Assembly: GCF_000482865.1 (NCBI RefSeq) | Contig: NZ_AXWW01000073.1 | Span: 1 to 32,300, forward strand | Direction of reading: 5' to 3' | DNA from: Actinokineospora inagensis DSM 44258 | GTDB taxonomy: Bacteria > Actinomycetota > Actinomycetes > Mycobacteriales > Pseudonocardiaceae | DNA length: 32,300 bases | In this document: piece by piece, positions 7,881 through 16,687 of the stretch | Position numbering within the stretch: position 1 is the first letter of the stretch | Layout of the letters: every line of letters starts with the position of its first letter | Position numbers and translations under genes: made by a program | The notes under the pieces: generated by a model | Databases searched by the model: none | Seen by the model: the letters and a program-made list of their open reading frames with translations, nothing else | Told to the model about the DNA's origin: nothing

Positions 7881-8258
7881 ATGAGCAACGCCCCACCCGC
7901 GATGGCGATCCGGCACGATCGCCTGGACCACGTCCCGGTCGTGCGCCTGCGCGGTGACATCGACCTCGCCACCAGCCCCGCGGTCGCCGCCGCGCTGGCC
8001 GATCGCCTGGACCGCCGCCCGGCGCTGCTGGTCCTCGACTTCACCCACGTCGGTTTCGTCGGGGCCTGCGGCCTCAAGCTGCTCACCGACGCTCGGCGCC
8101 GCGCCCGCGCCCACGGCGGCACCGTCGCTGTTGCCTGCTGCTGCCCGCAGGTCCTGCGCGCGATGGAGGTCACGAACCTCCTCGGCGTGATCGCGCCGTA
8201 CCCCACCGTCGCCGACGCCTTGGTGGCGACCGACATCCCCAGCCAGCGCGTGCCCTGA
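7881..8258 (+). CDS. STAS-domain protein (anti-sigma factor antagonist-like) lacking the phospho-serine
   Basis: A 126-residue single STAS domain of the SpoIIAA/RsbV type, cytoplasmic (VPVVRLRGDIDLATSP ... LLVLDFTHVGFVGACGLKLL). Classical members bind an anti-sigma factor when a serine in the D-S-S-G-L motif is unphosphorylated. Here the matching segment is G-A-C-G-L, with no Ser or Thr at either position, so phosphorylation control of the usual kind appears absent. No anti-sigma kinase or sigma factor lies nearby. The ATG at 7881 has CAGGGAG 7-12 nt upstream. An in-frame GTG at 7851, preceded by TACATT and 6 nt, could be an alternative leaderless start adding 10 residues. The gene converges on a protease across a shared hairpin. 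Confidence 0.82.
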   Translation: MSNAPPAMAIRHDRLDHVPVVRLRGDIDLATSPAVAAALADRLDRRPALLVLDFTHVGFVGACGLKLLTDARRRARAHGGTVAVACCCPQVLRAMEVTNLLGVIAPYPTVADALVATDIPSQRVP

Positions 8259-8307
8259 TGTCGACCGGTGGCGTCCGTTCCGCCTGAGTCCGCTGTGGAC
8301 CGGGAGC

Positions 8308-8338
8308 CACCCCCGCCCGGCCGACCGGGGCGGGGGTG
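8308..8338. terminator. Bidirectional hairpin terminator
   Basis: CACCCCCGCCC (8308-8318) and GGGCGGGGGTG (8328-8338) form a perfect 11-bp stem with a 9-nt loop. It lies between the convergent STAS gene and the P-domain protease gene and can serve both. Confidence 0.75.
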
Positions 8339-8355
8339 ACGCCTCACCCGACCAT

Positions 8356-9537
<1,182 letters not shown>

Positions 9538-9591
9538 TCATGCCTTTCGGTCCACACAGCACACACCGGTGCCGCAGCAGGGAGTGGGTTT

Positions 9592-9612
9592 CCCGACCTG
9601 GCCGGGGTCGGG
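9592..9612 (-). terminator. Hairpin after the carboxypeptidase gene
   Basis: CCCGACC (9592-9598) pairs with GGTCGGG (9606-9612) across a 7-nt loop, ~20 bp beyond the carboxypeptidase stop on the minus strand. It probably limits read-through into the protease gene. Confidence 0.4.
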
Positions 9613-9631
9613 GGGCGTGCGGGCGAGACCG

Positions 9632-10948
9632 CTAGCAGGTCTTGCCGATCGTCCGCGGCGGGCAGTCCGAGTAGTCCAGCAGGTACAACACGGCCGCCTT
9701 GTTGCGGGTTGTCTCCCGGTCGATGATCTCGTCGGGCGGGTAGAAGCCGCCGCCGGACGATCCGGTCGGGTACATCTCGAAGGTGAACGCCCAGATCTTG
9801 TGCGCGCCCCACAGGTAGTCGTCGATCGCGCCGTCGGTGATGTAGAGCGCCGAGTCCTGCTCCGCCGTGTAGCTGTTCGTCCGCGCCATCGCCTTGCCGA
9901 TGGTCTGGAACGTGTTGTACTCGTCGCGGGTCATGCCGGTCACCACCTGCTGCTGGGTCCAGCCGAACGGCCACATCACCAGCTCGCCGTACGAGTGGAA
10001 GTCGATCGCGGTGCTGATCTGCTGCTTTCCGCCGACAGCGCGGCTCTTGACGAAGTTCTGCACCGTCGACACCTCCGGCGCCGACCCCGCCGACGCGCCG
10101 CGGTAGGTCTCCGAGCTGGGGCTGGTCGACGAGCCGCCGCAGCAGCCCCACTTGAAGTCCCAGTTCCGGTTGAGGTCGGTGCCCACGTACGACGATCCCG
10201 CGTTGGGCTGCCGGTTCTTGCGCCAGCTCTTGTACGACCCGGTGCTGATGTCGTACTCGCCGCCGTCCGGGTTCAGGTCCGGCAACACCCAGATCTCGCG
10301 GCTGTCCACGAGCGCCTTGATGTGGCTGTCGGTGTTGTAGCCGCCGGTCAACAGGTTGATCAGGTACAGCGCCATCTCGACGGTGATGTGCTCGCGCGCG
10401 TGCTGGTGCGCGGTGAACAGCACCTCCGGCTCGTTCTCGTCGGTCGCCGCGTTGTCCGAGATCTTCACGGCCAGGATGTCCCGGCCCTGGTACGACTTGC
10501 CGATCACCCGCTTGGTGATGATCCCCGGGTGCGCCGCGATCGCCCGGTCGATCTCCGCGTTCATCTCGGCGAAGTTGTGGTAGTTCGCGTCGGAGCCGGG
10601 GAAGTCCTGGGCGCCGGTCGACCCCCGGTCGCTCGGCGGCGGCGCCTCGGCGACCACGGTGAGGCCCAGCGCGCGGATCCGGACCACCTCGGCCGGGGTC
10701 GCGGTGATCAGCAGCCGCTGGTCCTCGGTTCCGTTGACCGCGGCACCGGTGGCGGCCACCGCATTGCGTTGCGCGGCGGTGCGCACACCCGAGACCGAGT
10801 AGTCGGCGGACGCGCGCTGTTCACCGCTGGTCGTGCCGCCCACTTCGCCCATACTGCCCGGGTGGGGTGCGCCGCTCGCGACCCCGTTCGTCGTCAGCAC
10901 CACGGCGGCCGCGGCCACGGCGGCGATCAGCGAATAGCGTTTGACCAT
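9632..10948 (-). CDS. Secreted M14 zinc carboxypeptidase
   Basis: A 438-residue exported metallocarboxypeptidase (carboxypeptidase A/T family) that removes C-terminal amino acids. The signal peptide is residues 1 to ~26 ([17 protein letters not shown]...ASGA), then a propeptide to about 118. The catalytic domain has zinc ligands H183 and E186 (HQHAREH) and H318 (DFHSYG), the substrate-carboxylate pair N259/R260 (DLNRNW), and catalytic E391 (FTFEMYPT). Several Cys (C269, C270, C429, C438) may form disulfides. The start at 10948 is an ATG with GGGAGG 9 nt upstream; the longer frame to 11152 is not supported. It lies next to and in the same direction as the trypsin-like protease, so an endo- plus exopeptidase pair for protein scavenging is a reasonable inference. 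Confidence 0.92.
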   Translation of the reverse strand: MVKRYSLIAAVAAAAVVLTTNGVASGAPHPGSMGEVGGTTSGEQRASADYSVSGVRTAAQRNAVAATGAAVNGTEDQRLLITATPAEVVRIRALGLTVVAEAPPPSDRGSTGAQDFPGSDANYHNFAEMNAEIDRAIAAHPGIITKRVIGKSYQGRDILAVKISDNAATDENEPEVLFTAHQHAREHITVEMALYLINLLTGGYNTDSHIKALVDSREIWVLPDLNPDGGEYDISTGSYKSWRKNRQPNAGSSYVGTDLNRNWDFKWGCCGGSSTSPSSETYRGASAGSAPEVSTVQNFVKSRAVGGKQQISTAIDFHSYGELVMWPFGWTQQQVVTGMTRDEYNTFQTIGKAMARTNSYTAEQDSALYITDGAIDDYLWGAHKIWAFTFEMYPTGSSGGGFYPPDEIIDRETTRNKAAVLYLLDYSDCPPRTIGKTC

Positions 10949-11338
10949 ACCTGGATACCTCCCGCGGGTGGCGCCGCGAACGGCGCTCAGGGGATAACCG
11001 CCGGGTGACCCGAACCCCACGGCGTCGACGGTCTCACCGGCGAATAGTGGACCTTGGTCGACGGTCGCGGCAAGGTTTCGTCCACAATGGGATGTTGCCG
11101 TTTCGGTCGACCGCCCGAACGGCGCTGACCAGCGCCGATCCGCGTTTGTCAACGGTGAAAACCCTTGCTTACCCGATCGGCCTACGCCGGTCGCCCGGCT
11201 TGTCCGACCGCGGTTTCGCTATGTCACCCGCATAACCTGATCAGGTATCTCCCAATCGGGTCGCGGAATGGTCGACGCGGATTTTCCGGTAACCGCGCCC
11301 CTTCCGCCGCCGCCGCGCCCCGACTACCGTTCGCTCGG
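10949..11338. other. Divergent intergenic region with palindrome
   Basis: About 390 bp between the carboxypeptidase and the HTH gene, with no credible coding sequence. It contains a perfect 12-bp palindrome, ACCTGATCAGGT (11235-11246). It also holds a consensus-like minus-strand TTGACA (near 11154-11149) without a convincing -10, and a plus-strand -10-like TACCGT (11325-11330) just before the HTH start. Confidence 0.5.
11235..11246. promoter_or_regulatory. Perfect 12-bp palindrome, possible operator
   Basis: ACCTGATCAGGT reads the same on both strands, and the flanks (ATA before, ATC after) nearly extend it. It lies ~90 bp before the HTH-protein start and ~290 bp before the carboxypeptidase start. 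A role as binding site for the neighbouring HTH protein is inference. Confidence 0.35.
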
Positions 11339-12229
11339 GTGGAGCAGGCCCCGCACTGCTTCGCCGACGCCCTGCGCGCGGCGATCCAGAACTCAGAGAC
11401 CACCCTCGAACGCGTCGCCGAACAGTTGCGCGCCCGCGGCACCCCGGTCAGCCTCGCGACGCTGAGCTACTGGCAGACCGGCCGCAGCCGCCCCGAACGC
11501 CCCCGGTCGCTGGCCGCCCTCGGTCACCTCGAAGACCTCCTCGGCCTCACCGGCGGCTCGCTGCGCGGACTGCTCGACGCCCCCCGCCCGCGCGGTCGCG
11601 CCGCCGGTCGCGTCCGCCAACCCCTCGCCGCCTCCGCCCCCTGGGCCGACACCGGCGAGTTCCGCCGCCTCGTCGCCGACCTCGACCTCAGCCACGACCC
11701 GCACCTCACCCGCCTCAGCGCCCACGACCGGGTCGAGATCGGCCCCGACCGCGCCAAGGGCCTGCAACACACCCGCCAAATCCTCCGCGCCGAACGCGAC
11801 GGCGTGGACCGCATAGTCGTCACAAGCTGGTCCGAACACCGCGGCGGCCCGGCCCCCACCATCATCGGCACCCGCAACTGCACCCTCGGCCGCGTCACCC
11901 GCCGCGGCAGCCAGGTCGCCGCGGAGTTGCTGTTCGACCACAAGCTCACCCGCCGCGAGACGATCATCGTCGAATACGAGTCCCGCTCCCCGGCGGGCCA
12001 AATCGCCTACGGGTACCAACGGGTCAGCAGACTGCCGGTGCGGGAATACCTGCTGGAAGTCGCGTTCCACCCACACCCCCTGCCCCGCTACTGCGTCCGA
12101 TTCGACGACTTGGCGGGCCGAGAACAGGTACGGGCCCTGACCCTGGACTCCGCCCACACCGCCCACGCCCTCGCCCTGGACCTCGAACCCGGCCGATTCG
12201 GCATCCGATGGGCGTGGGGAATGTCCTGA
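11339..12229 (+). CDS. Helix-turn-helix (XRE-like) domain protein
   Basis: A 296-residue protein whose first ~75 residues look like an XRE-type helix-turn-helix (FADALRAAIQNSETTLERVAEQL..., TPVSLATLSYWQTGRSRP, SLAALGHLEDLLGLTGGSL). The rest (about 110-296) has predicted beta-rich character (DRIVVTSW, VAAELLFDHKLTRRETIIVEYES, EYLLEVAFHPHPLPRYCVRF) and is not recognised; it may bind a ligand or partner. Proteins with this layout are frequent in Pseudonocardiales and Streptomyces. The start is a GTG at 11339 because conserved-looking protein begins there. TACCGT lies 8 nt upstream and no ribosome site is visible, suggesting a leaderless or near-leaderless mRNA; an open frame back to 11165 has poor protein character. 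Regulatory targets are unknown. Confidence 0.75.
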   Translation: MEQAPHCFADALRAAIQNSETTLERVAEQLRARGTPVSLATLSYWQTGRSRPERPRSLAALGHLEDLLGLTGGSLRGLLDAPRPRGRAAGRVRQPLAASAPWADTGEFRRLVADLDLSHDPHLTRLSAHDRVEIGPDRAKGLQHTRQILRAERDGVDRIVVTSWSEHRGGPAPTIIGTRNCTLGRVTRRGSQVAAELLFDHKLTRRETIIVEYESRSPAGQIAYGYQRVSRLPVREYLLEVAFHPHPLPRYCVRFDDLAGREQVRALTLDSAHTAHALALDLEPGRFGIRWAWGMS

Positions 12230-12356
12230 CCCGGAATCGACGCGCGTGTAGATCTTCGGACGCGGTCGACGTTGTCGGCTTGGCTTGTCGCGCCATGACG
12301 GGCCTTCAGCCCGGGGGTGGTTGTCGTCAGTGGCTTGGCCATCGGTGTTCGTGCGG

Positions 12357-12590
12357 GCCATCGGCCCAGGGCTGGACGCCTCCGTGGGGCCGGCCACCGG
12401 CTTCGGGTGGCTGCATCGGTGGGGACTGGTCACCTGCTTCGGGCTGGTGCCCCCGTTTGGGTCGGCCACCGGTTCCGGATGGTTGCCTCCGTCGGGACTG
12501 GCCACCGATCCCCAGGTGGTGGTCCCCGTGGGGCTTGCCAACAGGCCCGGGTGAGTGCCTTCGTTGGATCTGGTCATCCACAGTGCCGGG
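12357..12590. repeat. 36-bp tandem repeat (minisatellite), ~6-7 copies
   Basis: Units begin at 12357, 12393, 12429, 12465, 12501 and 12537, exactly 36 bp apart, with a weaker copy at 12573. The shared core is GCCACCGGCTTCGGGTGG followed by a TGCCTCCGT-like part and GGGACTG. Copies 2 and 4 are the closest. The 36-bp period is a multiple of three, so some frames stay open, but the final units contain stops. Confidence 0.8.
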
Positions 12591-12726
12591 AGTCGTCCAC
12601 AGGCTTGGCTGTGCCCCCCTTGACAAGTCGCGGTTCGCGCTACCGTCAGGAATGGGCCCCCGGCCCCCGGGTGGGCGGGCTCCTGCCTGGTGCGCGGGCG
12701 GAGGTTGGTCAAGTCGCGCGACCGGG

Positions 12727-12950
12727 TGATCGCGACCGGGTGGTCTCGGCCCAGGGGATCGTGACCGGTGATCGTGGCCGGGGTGGCGTCAGCCCAGGGG
12801 ATCGTGGTGCGGGTGGTCGTGGCCTGGGTGATCGCGGTTCAGGTGGGCGTGACCGGGGTGATCGTGAGCCGGGTGATCGTGAACGGCGATTGTTGACTCG
12901 GGGGTGGTCGTGAACTCGGTGATCGCCGAGTCGGGTGTCGCCCGGGTCGT
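12727..12950. repeat. Degenerate ~15-bp tandem repeat
   Basis: Variants of TGATCGTGACCGGG recur about every 15 bp (e.g. TGATCGCGACCGGG at 12727, TGATCGTGAGCCGGG near 12857), interleaved with GGTCTCGGCCCAGG-like units. Phase slips by 1-3 bp in places, giving roughly fourteen units. Confidence 0.65.
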
Positions 12951-13068
12951 TGTCGGGTGGAAGCGATCAGGTGAGCGGGGTTTCGGCGGGCAGGGCGTGT
13001 GGTGGTGTGGTCAGGGCGGGCGGGGGTTGTGAATGGCGGGGGTGCGGGGAGTGTGGGCAGGTGCGAGT

Positions 13069-13101
13069 GGGGTCGGGGTGATCGGTGGGTCGTGGTGGGG
13101 G
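13069..13101 (+). other. Possible G-quadruplex motif
   Basis: Four G-runs (13069-13072, 13075-13078, 13087-13089, 13097-13101) are separated by loops of 2, 8 and 7 nt, just upstream of the small-protein gene at 13132. One loop is slightly longer than the strict 1-7 rule. Formation is inference. Confidence 0.3.
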
Positions 13102-13131
13102 AGTGTCGGTGGAGTGGGGCATGCTGGGGTG

Positions 13132-13470
13132 GTGACCACCGAGCCGCTGCCATTGTTGCCGCATCCAGATCCGCTTTACGCGGGGTTGGCCTCGGTCGCC
13201 CGGCAGGAGGCGGGGCGGTTCGCGGAGCGGAATCTGCGGGTGCGGCGGTCGGCGGTGGTGCACGCGGTGCGGATGGTGCCCTGGGTGGCGGGGTTGACCT
13301 TGCCCGCGCCCGCGTGTGGGCAGGGGTGGTCGGGGGCGGGCGGCGGTGAGTTGCACCCGGTGGCCGAGTCGGTGAACTGCGGGCACTGCCTGGCTTCCGC
13401 GCAAGCGCGGGCGGCGGCGGCGGCGGGGGACCTGGGGTCGCAGCCGCCGTTGCCGTTTCCGGCGTCGTGA
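13132..13470 (+). CDS. Small Cys-containing protein coupled to sugar kinase
   Basis: A 112-residue protein of unknown function. The N-terminal half is helical and basic (YAGLASVARQEAGRFAERNLRVRRS); the second half has a Cys (PACGQGW), then GELHPVAESVNCGHCLASAQARA. A Cys, a His and a CxxC suggest a small metal-binding or zinc-ribbon-like fold of a kind often seen in actinobacterial hypothetical proteins (LRP...VTCxxCL pattern), but this is only resemblance. Evidence that it is real: strong third-position G/C, and its TGA overlaps the GTG of the kinase by 4 bp (GTGA at 13467-13470), implying translational coupling. The GTG start at 13132 lies 6 nt after CATGCT, a weak -10-like sequence, so the mRNA could be leaderless; an in-frame GTG at 13129 is an alternative. 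Confidence 0.65.
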   Translation: MTTEPLPLLPHPDPLYAGLASVARQEAGRFAERNLRVRRSAVVHAVRMVPWVAGLTLPAPACGQGWSGAGGGELHPVAESVNCGHCLASAQARAAAAAGDLGSQPPLPFPAS

Positions 13471-14429
13471 GCACCGCGAGCGCCATGAGCGCTGTGGGTG
13501 GGGTGAGCGCCGTGGCTGGGGTGAAACCGATCAGCGTGGTCGGTGAGGCGTTGGTGGACCTGGTGGCGCAGCCGGACGGGTGCACGTTCGCGGCGCACCC
13601 CGGCGGTGGCCCGGCGAACGTGGCGATCGCGGTGGCGCGGTTGGGGGTGCCCGCCGCGTTGAGCACCCGGTTGGGGGATGACCTGCTCGGGGTGATGGTG
13701 CGCGACCACCTCGACCGGTCCTGTGTGGACACAACCGTGTTACCCGCGGCGACCGCCGACACGAGTGTGGCATTCGCGCAGACCGATGAGCACGGGGTGG
13801 CCAGGTACGACTTCCGGATCGCCTGGGACGTGGAGCGGGTGCCGGTGCGGGCGGGGGCGGCGTTCCTGCACACCGGGTCGTTGGCGGCGGCGTTGGCGCC
13901 CGCCGCCGTCGAGGCGGCGATGCGGGCGGCGAAGACCGCTAAGATCCCGGTGTCCTACGACCCGAACATCCGACCGGCGCTGGCCGGTCCGGTCGCCGTG
14001 GCGCGGTCGCGGTTCGAGCGGCAGGTCGGGTTGGCCGACGTGGTCAAGGTCAGCGAGGAGGACCTGGACTGGCTGTACCCGGGCACCGACCCGGTCCGCC
14101 GATCGGAGGCGCTGCTGATCCTCGGGCCGCGGCTGGTCGTCTTGACCCGGGGTGCGGCGGGCGCGCACGCGGTCACGAACTCGCTCGCCGTGGACCGGGC
14201 GGCTCCCGCGGTCGAGGTGGTCGACACGGTGGGCGCGGGCGACGGGTTCACCGCCGGGCTGCTGTGCGTGCTCGCCCGGTCCGGGGTCCCGCTGGGCAGG
14301 CTGGACGAGGCGACCGTGACGCGGGCGCTGGACCTGGCGAACCTGGTGGGCGCGCGCACCTGTGCCCGGCCGGGCGCCGACCCGCCCCGGTTGTCCGAAT
14401 TGGGACCTGCGGCGGCCCTGCTCGGCTGA
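13467..14429 (+). CDS. PfkB-family carbohydrate kinase (fructokinase-like)
   Basis: A 320-residue ribokinase/PfkB-superfamily sugar kinase, cytoplasmic, phosphorylating a sugar with ATP. The N-terminal motif ISVVGEALVDLVA...HPGGGPANVAIAVARLG (23-60) is the substrate side. The signature DTVGAGDGFTAGLL (253-266) contains the anion hole GAGD and catalytic D259. DPNIRP at 165-170 and KVSEEDL at 194-200 resemble fructokinases, so fructose is the likeliest substrate, but this is not proven. The first ~18 residues are Ser/Ala/Gly/Val-rich and could be skipped if an internal start (ATG at 13485) is used. The overlap with the preceding small-protein gene favours 13467. Confidence 0.87.
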   Translation: MSTASAMSAVGGVSAVAGVKPISVVGEALVDLVAQPDGCTFAAHPGGGPANVAIAVARLGVPAALSTRLGDDLLGVMVRDHLDRSCVDTTVLPAATADTSVAFAQTDEHGVARYDFRIAWDVERVPVRAGAAFLHTGSLAAALAPAAVEAAMRAAKTAKIPVSYDPNIRPALAGPVAVARSRFERQVGLADVVKVSEEDLDWLYPGTDPVRRSEALLILGPRLVVLTRGAAGAHAVTNSLAVDRAAPAVEVVDTVGAGDGFTAGLLCVLARSGVPLGRLDEATVTRALDLANLVGARTCARPGADPPRLSELGPAAALLG

Positions 14430-14612
14430 CCGGTGCTGCCGTCCGAAGCGGGATAGTTTTGACCGCCGAGTGGTCACCCGCGGTCATCGGAGGTCCGACC
14501 ACGCGGCCATCCGGCGCAATCTCACCCGGATGGTGTTCCAACTATCGGGTGACGGTGGTCGGGGAACCCGCACTCGGGGCAGGTCAACGAGTACGACGTA
14601 CGGTGGGGGCCG

Positions 14613-14641
14613 TTCAGCTCGGTCGCCCGGTGTCCTAGTCT
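14613..14641 (+). promoter_or_regulatory. Possible promoter of the methyltransferase gene
   Basis: TTCAGC (14613-14618), a 17-nt spacer, then TAGTCT (14636-14641). The ATG at 14680 follows with room for a short leader. The -35 is weak. Confidence 0.35.
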
Positions 14642-14679
14642 GTTCACCGTCCGTTGCCGCGCCCTGTGGAGTCAGTCAC

Positions 14680-15522
14680 ATGTCTGCTGCCGAGTCCGAG
14701 CCCTGGGATGAGTACCCCAGGGGGGCGGCCCTCGACTTCGACGCGCCCAACCAGGCGCGCCTGTTCGACGCCCTTCTCGGTGGTCGCGACAACTACGCCG
14801 CCGACCGGGAGGCGGTGACGAAGCTGTCCGCGCTGGCGCCGGGCGCGCACCAGATGACCCGCGACCACCGCGAGTGGTTCAGCCGGGCGCTGCGGCTGCT
14901 GGTCACCCAGCGTGGTGTGGACCAGTTCATCGACCTCGGCTCCGGCCTGCCCACGGTCGACAACACGCACCAGATCGTCCAGCGGCACAACCCGGACGCG
15001 AAGGTCGTCTACATCGACAACGACCCGGTGGTCCTCGCGCACGGCCGGGCGTTGCTGGAGGAGAACGACAACACCCACATCCTCGACTACGACATCACCG
15101 AGCCGGAGTTCGTCACCAGCGACCCGGACCTGCGCCGCCGGATCAATTTCGACCGGCCCATCGGTCTCATGCTGTGCATGGTCACCGGCTTCCTGCTCGA
15201 CGACGTCGTCGCCCGCGCCACCGTGCACGGCTGGGTCGACGCGCTCGCCCCCGGCTCCTACGTCGTGGTCAGCCAGCAGTACGACCCCGCCGACGGCAGC
15301 CACTACGCCGACATCGCGCACGCCCTGCGCGACGGCTTCCGCAACTCCAAGATCGCCACCGCCTTCCGCGACCGGCACGAGATCGAGTCCTACTTCAAGG
15401 GCCTGGAAATGGTCGAGCCCGGCCTGTCCTACCTGCACGAATGGTGGCCGGACGGCCCGCGCATGGCCAAGCTCAACGACCTGAACTTCCTCATCCTGGG
15501 CGGCATGGGCCGCAAGCCCTGA
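14680..15522 (+). CDS. SAM-dependent methyltransferase, DUF574 family
   Basis: A 280-residue protein of the actinobacterial DUF574/Methyltransf_19 family (Rossmann-fold SAM methyltransferase-like). Seen: the family N-terminus DFDAPNQARLFDALLGGRDNYAADREAV (about 19-46), the SAM-binding strand DQFIDLGSGLPTVDNTH (81-97), the acidic second strand VVYIDNDPVVLAHGRALL (109-126), a conserved middle (FDRPIGLMLCMVTGFLLDD) and the C-terminal PGLSYLHEWWPDG. These proteins are numerous in Streptomyces and relatives, often near DUF397/XRE regulators. Their substrates are unknown and some may not be catalytic. GGAG lies 9 nt upstream of the ATG. An upstream extension of the frame lacks protein character. 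Confidence 0.88.
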   Translation: MSAAESEPWDEYPRGAALDFDAPNQARLFDALLGGRDNYAADREAVTKLSALAPGAHQMTRDHREWFSRALRLLVTQRGVDQFIDLGSGLPTVDNTHQIVQRHNPDAKVVYIDNDPVVLAHGRALLEENDNTHILDYDITEPEFVTSDPDLRRRINFDRPIGLMLCMVTGFLLDDVVARATVHGWVDALAPGSYVVVSQQYDPADGSHYADIAHALRDGFRNSKIATAFRDRHEIESYFKGLEMVEPGLSYLHEWWPDGPRMAKLNDLNFLILGGMGRKP

Positions 15523-15591
15523 TCCCGGCCAGGCCGACCTCGCCGAGCACCGGGCGGTCGAATTGTCGGTGGTCCGCAGGACACTGGCGGC

Positions 15592-15930
15592 ATGACTCCC
15601 GAAGAGACGGTCCAGACCTACTTCGACGCGTGGCGGGCCAAGGACTTCGACCGCTTCCGCTCCATCCTCGCCGACGACGTGACCTTCGTCGGCCCGTTGG
15701 GCACCGCGAACAGTGGCGACGAGTGCAGGCAGGGCATCGAGAACCTGTCCAAGATCGTCACCGATGTCGTGGTCCGGCACCGGTTCGTCGATGGTGAGAA
15801 CGTGCTGACCTGGTTCGACCTGCACACGACCGAGGCGCCGCCGTTGTCGACGGCGAACTGGAGCCGGGTGCGCGAGGGCAAGGTGACCCGGATCCAGGTC
15901 ACCTTCGACCCGAGGCCGCTGCTGTCCTGA
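15592..15930 (+). CDS. SnoaL-like / NTF2-fold protein
   Basis: A 112-residue cone-shaped NTF2-like fold protein (SnoaL-like). The start MTPEETVQTYFDAWRAKDFDRFRSILADDVTFVGPLG is typical, followed by an ANSGDECRQGIENL helix and strands ending KVTRIQVTFDPRPLL. Family members range from polyketide cyclases to ketosteroid isomerases and binding proteins, so a specific reaction cannot be named. There is no clear ribosome site before the ATG. The 3' end overlaps the convergent EI24-family gene by 32 bp (15899-15930), so the two mRNAs would be complementary there. Confidence 0.8.
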   Translation: MTPEETVQTYFDAWRAKDFDRFRSILADDVTFVGPLGTANSGDECRQGIENLSKIVTDVVVRHRFVDGENVLTWFDLHTTEAPPLSTANWSRVREGKVTRIQVTFDPRPLLS

Positions 15931-16666
15931 CCTCGTGCGCGACGAGGGTGCCGCCCGCCATGGCCGCCGGGAACACGACCAGGGCGGCCAGCGGGATCAG
16001 GCACAGCAGGTACACCGGCACCCCGAACCCCAGCGCCAGTCCGAGCCGACCGCGCAGGGCCGCGCGGCGCTCGCGCAGGCCGATCCCCCGGCGGACGAAG
16101 GGGATCGCGGTCACCTCCAGGGCGAGCAGCCACGCCCCGACGCACACCGCGAGCACCGGCACGACCGTCTGCCCGAACACGGGTACGAACCCGAGGGCGA
16201 ACAGCACCACCGCCCACACCAGTCCGCGCGCCACCAGCGCGACCGCGTCGCGCAGGCCGATCCAGGCCGCCTTCGCCCAGCCGAGCGGCTGGGCGGGCCC
16301 GCCGCCGAGCAGCCGGTCCTCGACCTCCTCGGCGATGCTCTCGTAGAACGGGCCACCGATGACCAGGGTGAGCGCGCTGAACAGCAGCAACGCCAACGCG
16401 ATCGCGCCGACCACCAGCGACACGCCGACCCCGACCCGCAGCACGGTGCGCCAGAACGCGGACCAGTCGGCGGCGAACGGGGTGGCCCAGGTGACCAGGT
16501 CGCCCGCGGTCAGCGCCAGGCCGAGCAGCCCGCCGAACAGCAGGACACTGGTCAGCAGCACCGGCAGCGCGCCGCGCAGCAGCAGCGCCCGGTTGCCCAG
16601 GACGATGCCGAAGCCGCGGCCGAGGTGGGCGAGGCCGGTGCCGAGGTCGCGCAGCACGGTGATCAC
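15899..16666 (-). CDS. EI24/CysZ-like integral membrane protein
   Basis: A 255-residue multi-pass membrane protein of the EI24 domain family, which includes CysZ sulfate permeases and eukaryotic EI24. Hydrophobic segments lie at about residues 30-53, 78-110, 142-165, 166-190 and 212-242. The family region GGPFYESIAEEVEDRLLG (about 104-121) follows the second hydrophobic segment. In actinobacteria these proteins are widespread and poorly characterised; sulfate uptake has been shown for CysZ but is not implied here. The GTG start is preceded by TAGGAT and 6 nt, so the mRNA is probably leaderless. It is divergent from the ABC exporter across 59 bp. Confidence 0.85.
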   Translation of the reverse strand: MITVLRDLGTGLAHLGRGFGIVLGNRALLLRGALPVLLTSVLLFGGLLGLALTAGDLVTWATPFAADWSAFWRTVLRVGVGVSLVVGAIALALLLFSALTLVIGGPFYESIAEEVEDRLLGGGPAQPLGWAKAAWIGLRDAVALVARGLVWAVVLFALGFVPVFGQTVVPVLAVCVGAWLLALEVTAIPFVRRGIGLRERRAALRGRLGLALGFGVPVYLLCLIPLAALVVFPAAMAGGTLVAHEVRTAAASGRR

Positions 16667-16672
16667 GGCGAA

Positions 16673-16678
16673 ATCCTA
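16673..16678 (-). promoter_or_regulatory. -10 element of leaderless EI24-family gene
   Basis: On the minus strand TAGGAT (16678-16673) is followed by 6 nt and then the GTG at 16666, the spacing seen for leaderless actinobacterial mRNAs. No clear -35 is visible. Confidence 0.5.
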
Positions 16679-16687
16679 CGGGCCCGG

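Larger units (their letters stand above)
12230..13131. other. Repeat-rich non-coding stretch
   Basis: About 900 bp without a credible gene. It contains a 36-bp tandem repeat array (about 12357-12590), a degenerate 15-bp repeat array (about 12727-12950) and a G-run-rich segment (about 13010-13120) that meets the simple pattern for a G-quadruplex at 13069-13101. The plus strand is strikingly G-rich over C in the last part. Open frames through it simply follow the repeats. Confidence 0.7.

Noticed and set aside
10949-11152. N-terminal extension of the carboxypeptidase to 11152
   Set aside because: The clear signal peptide begins at 10948 with a good ribosome site. The extra 68 residues have no protein character.
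11393-12712. Open frame of 439 codons on the minus strand
   Set aside because: It is antisense to the HTH gene and continues through minisatellite DNA. The Val/Gly/Ala-rich translation is a third-position artefact.
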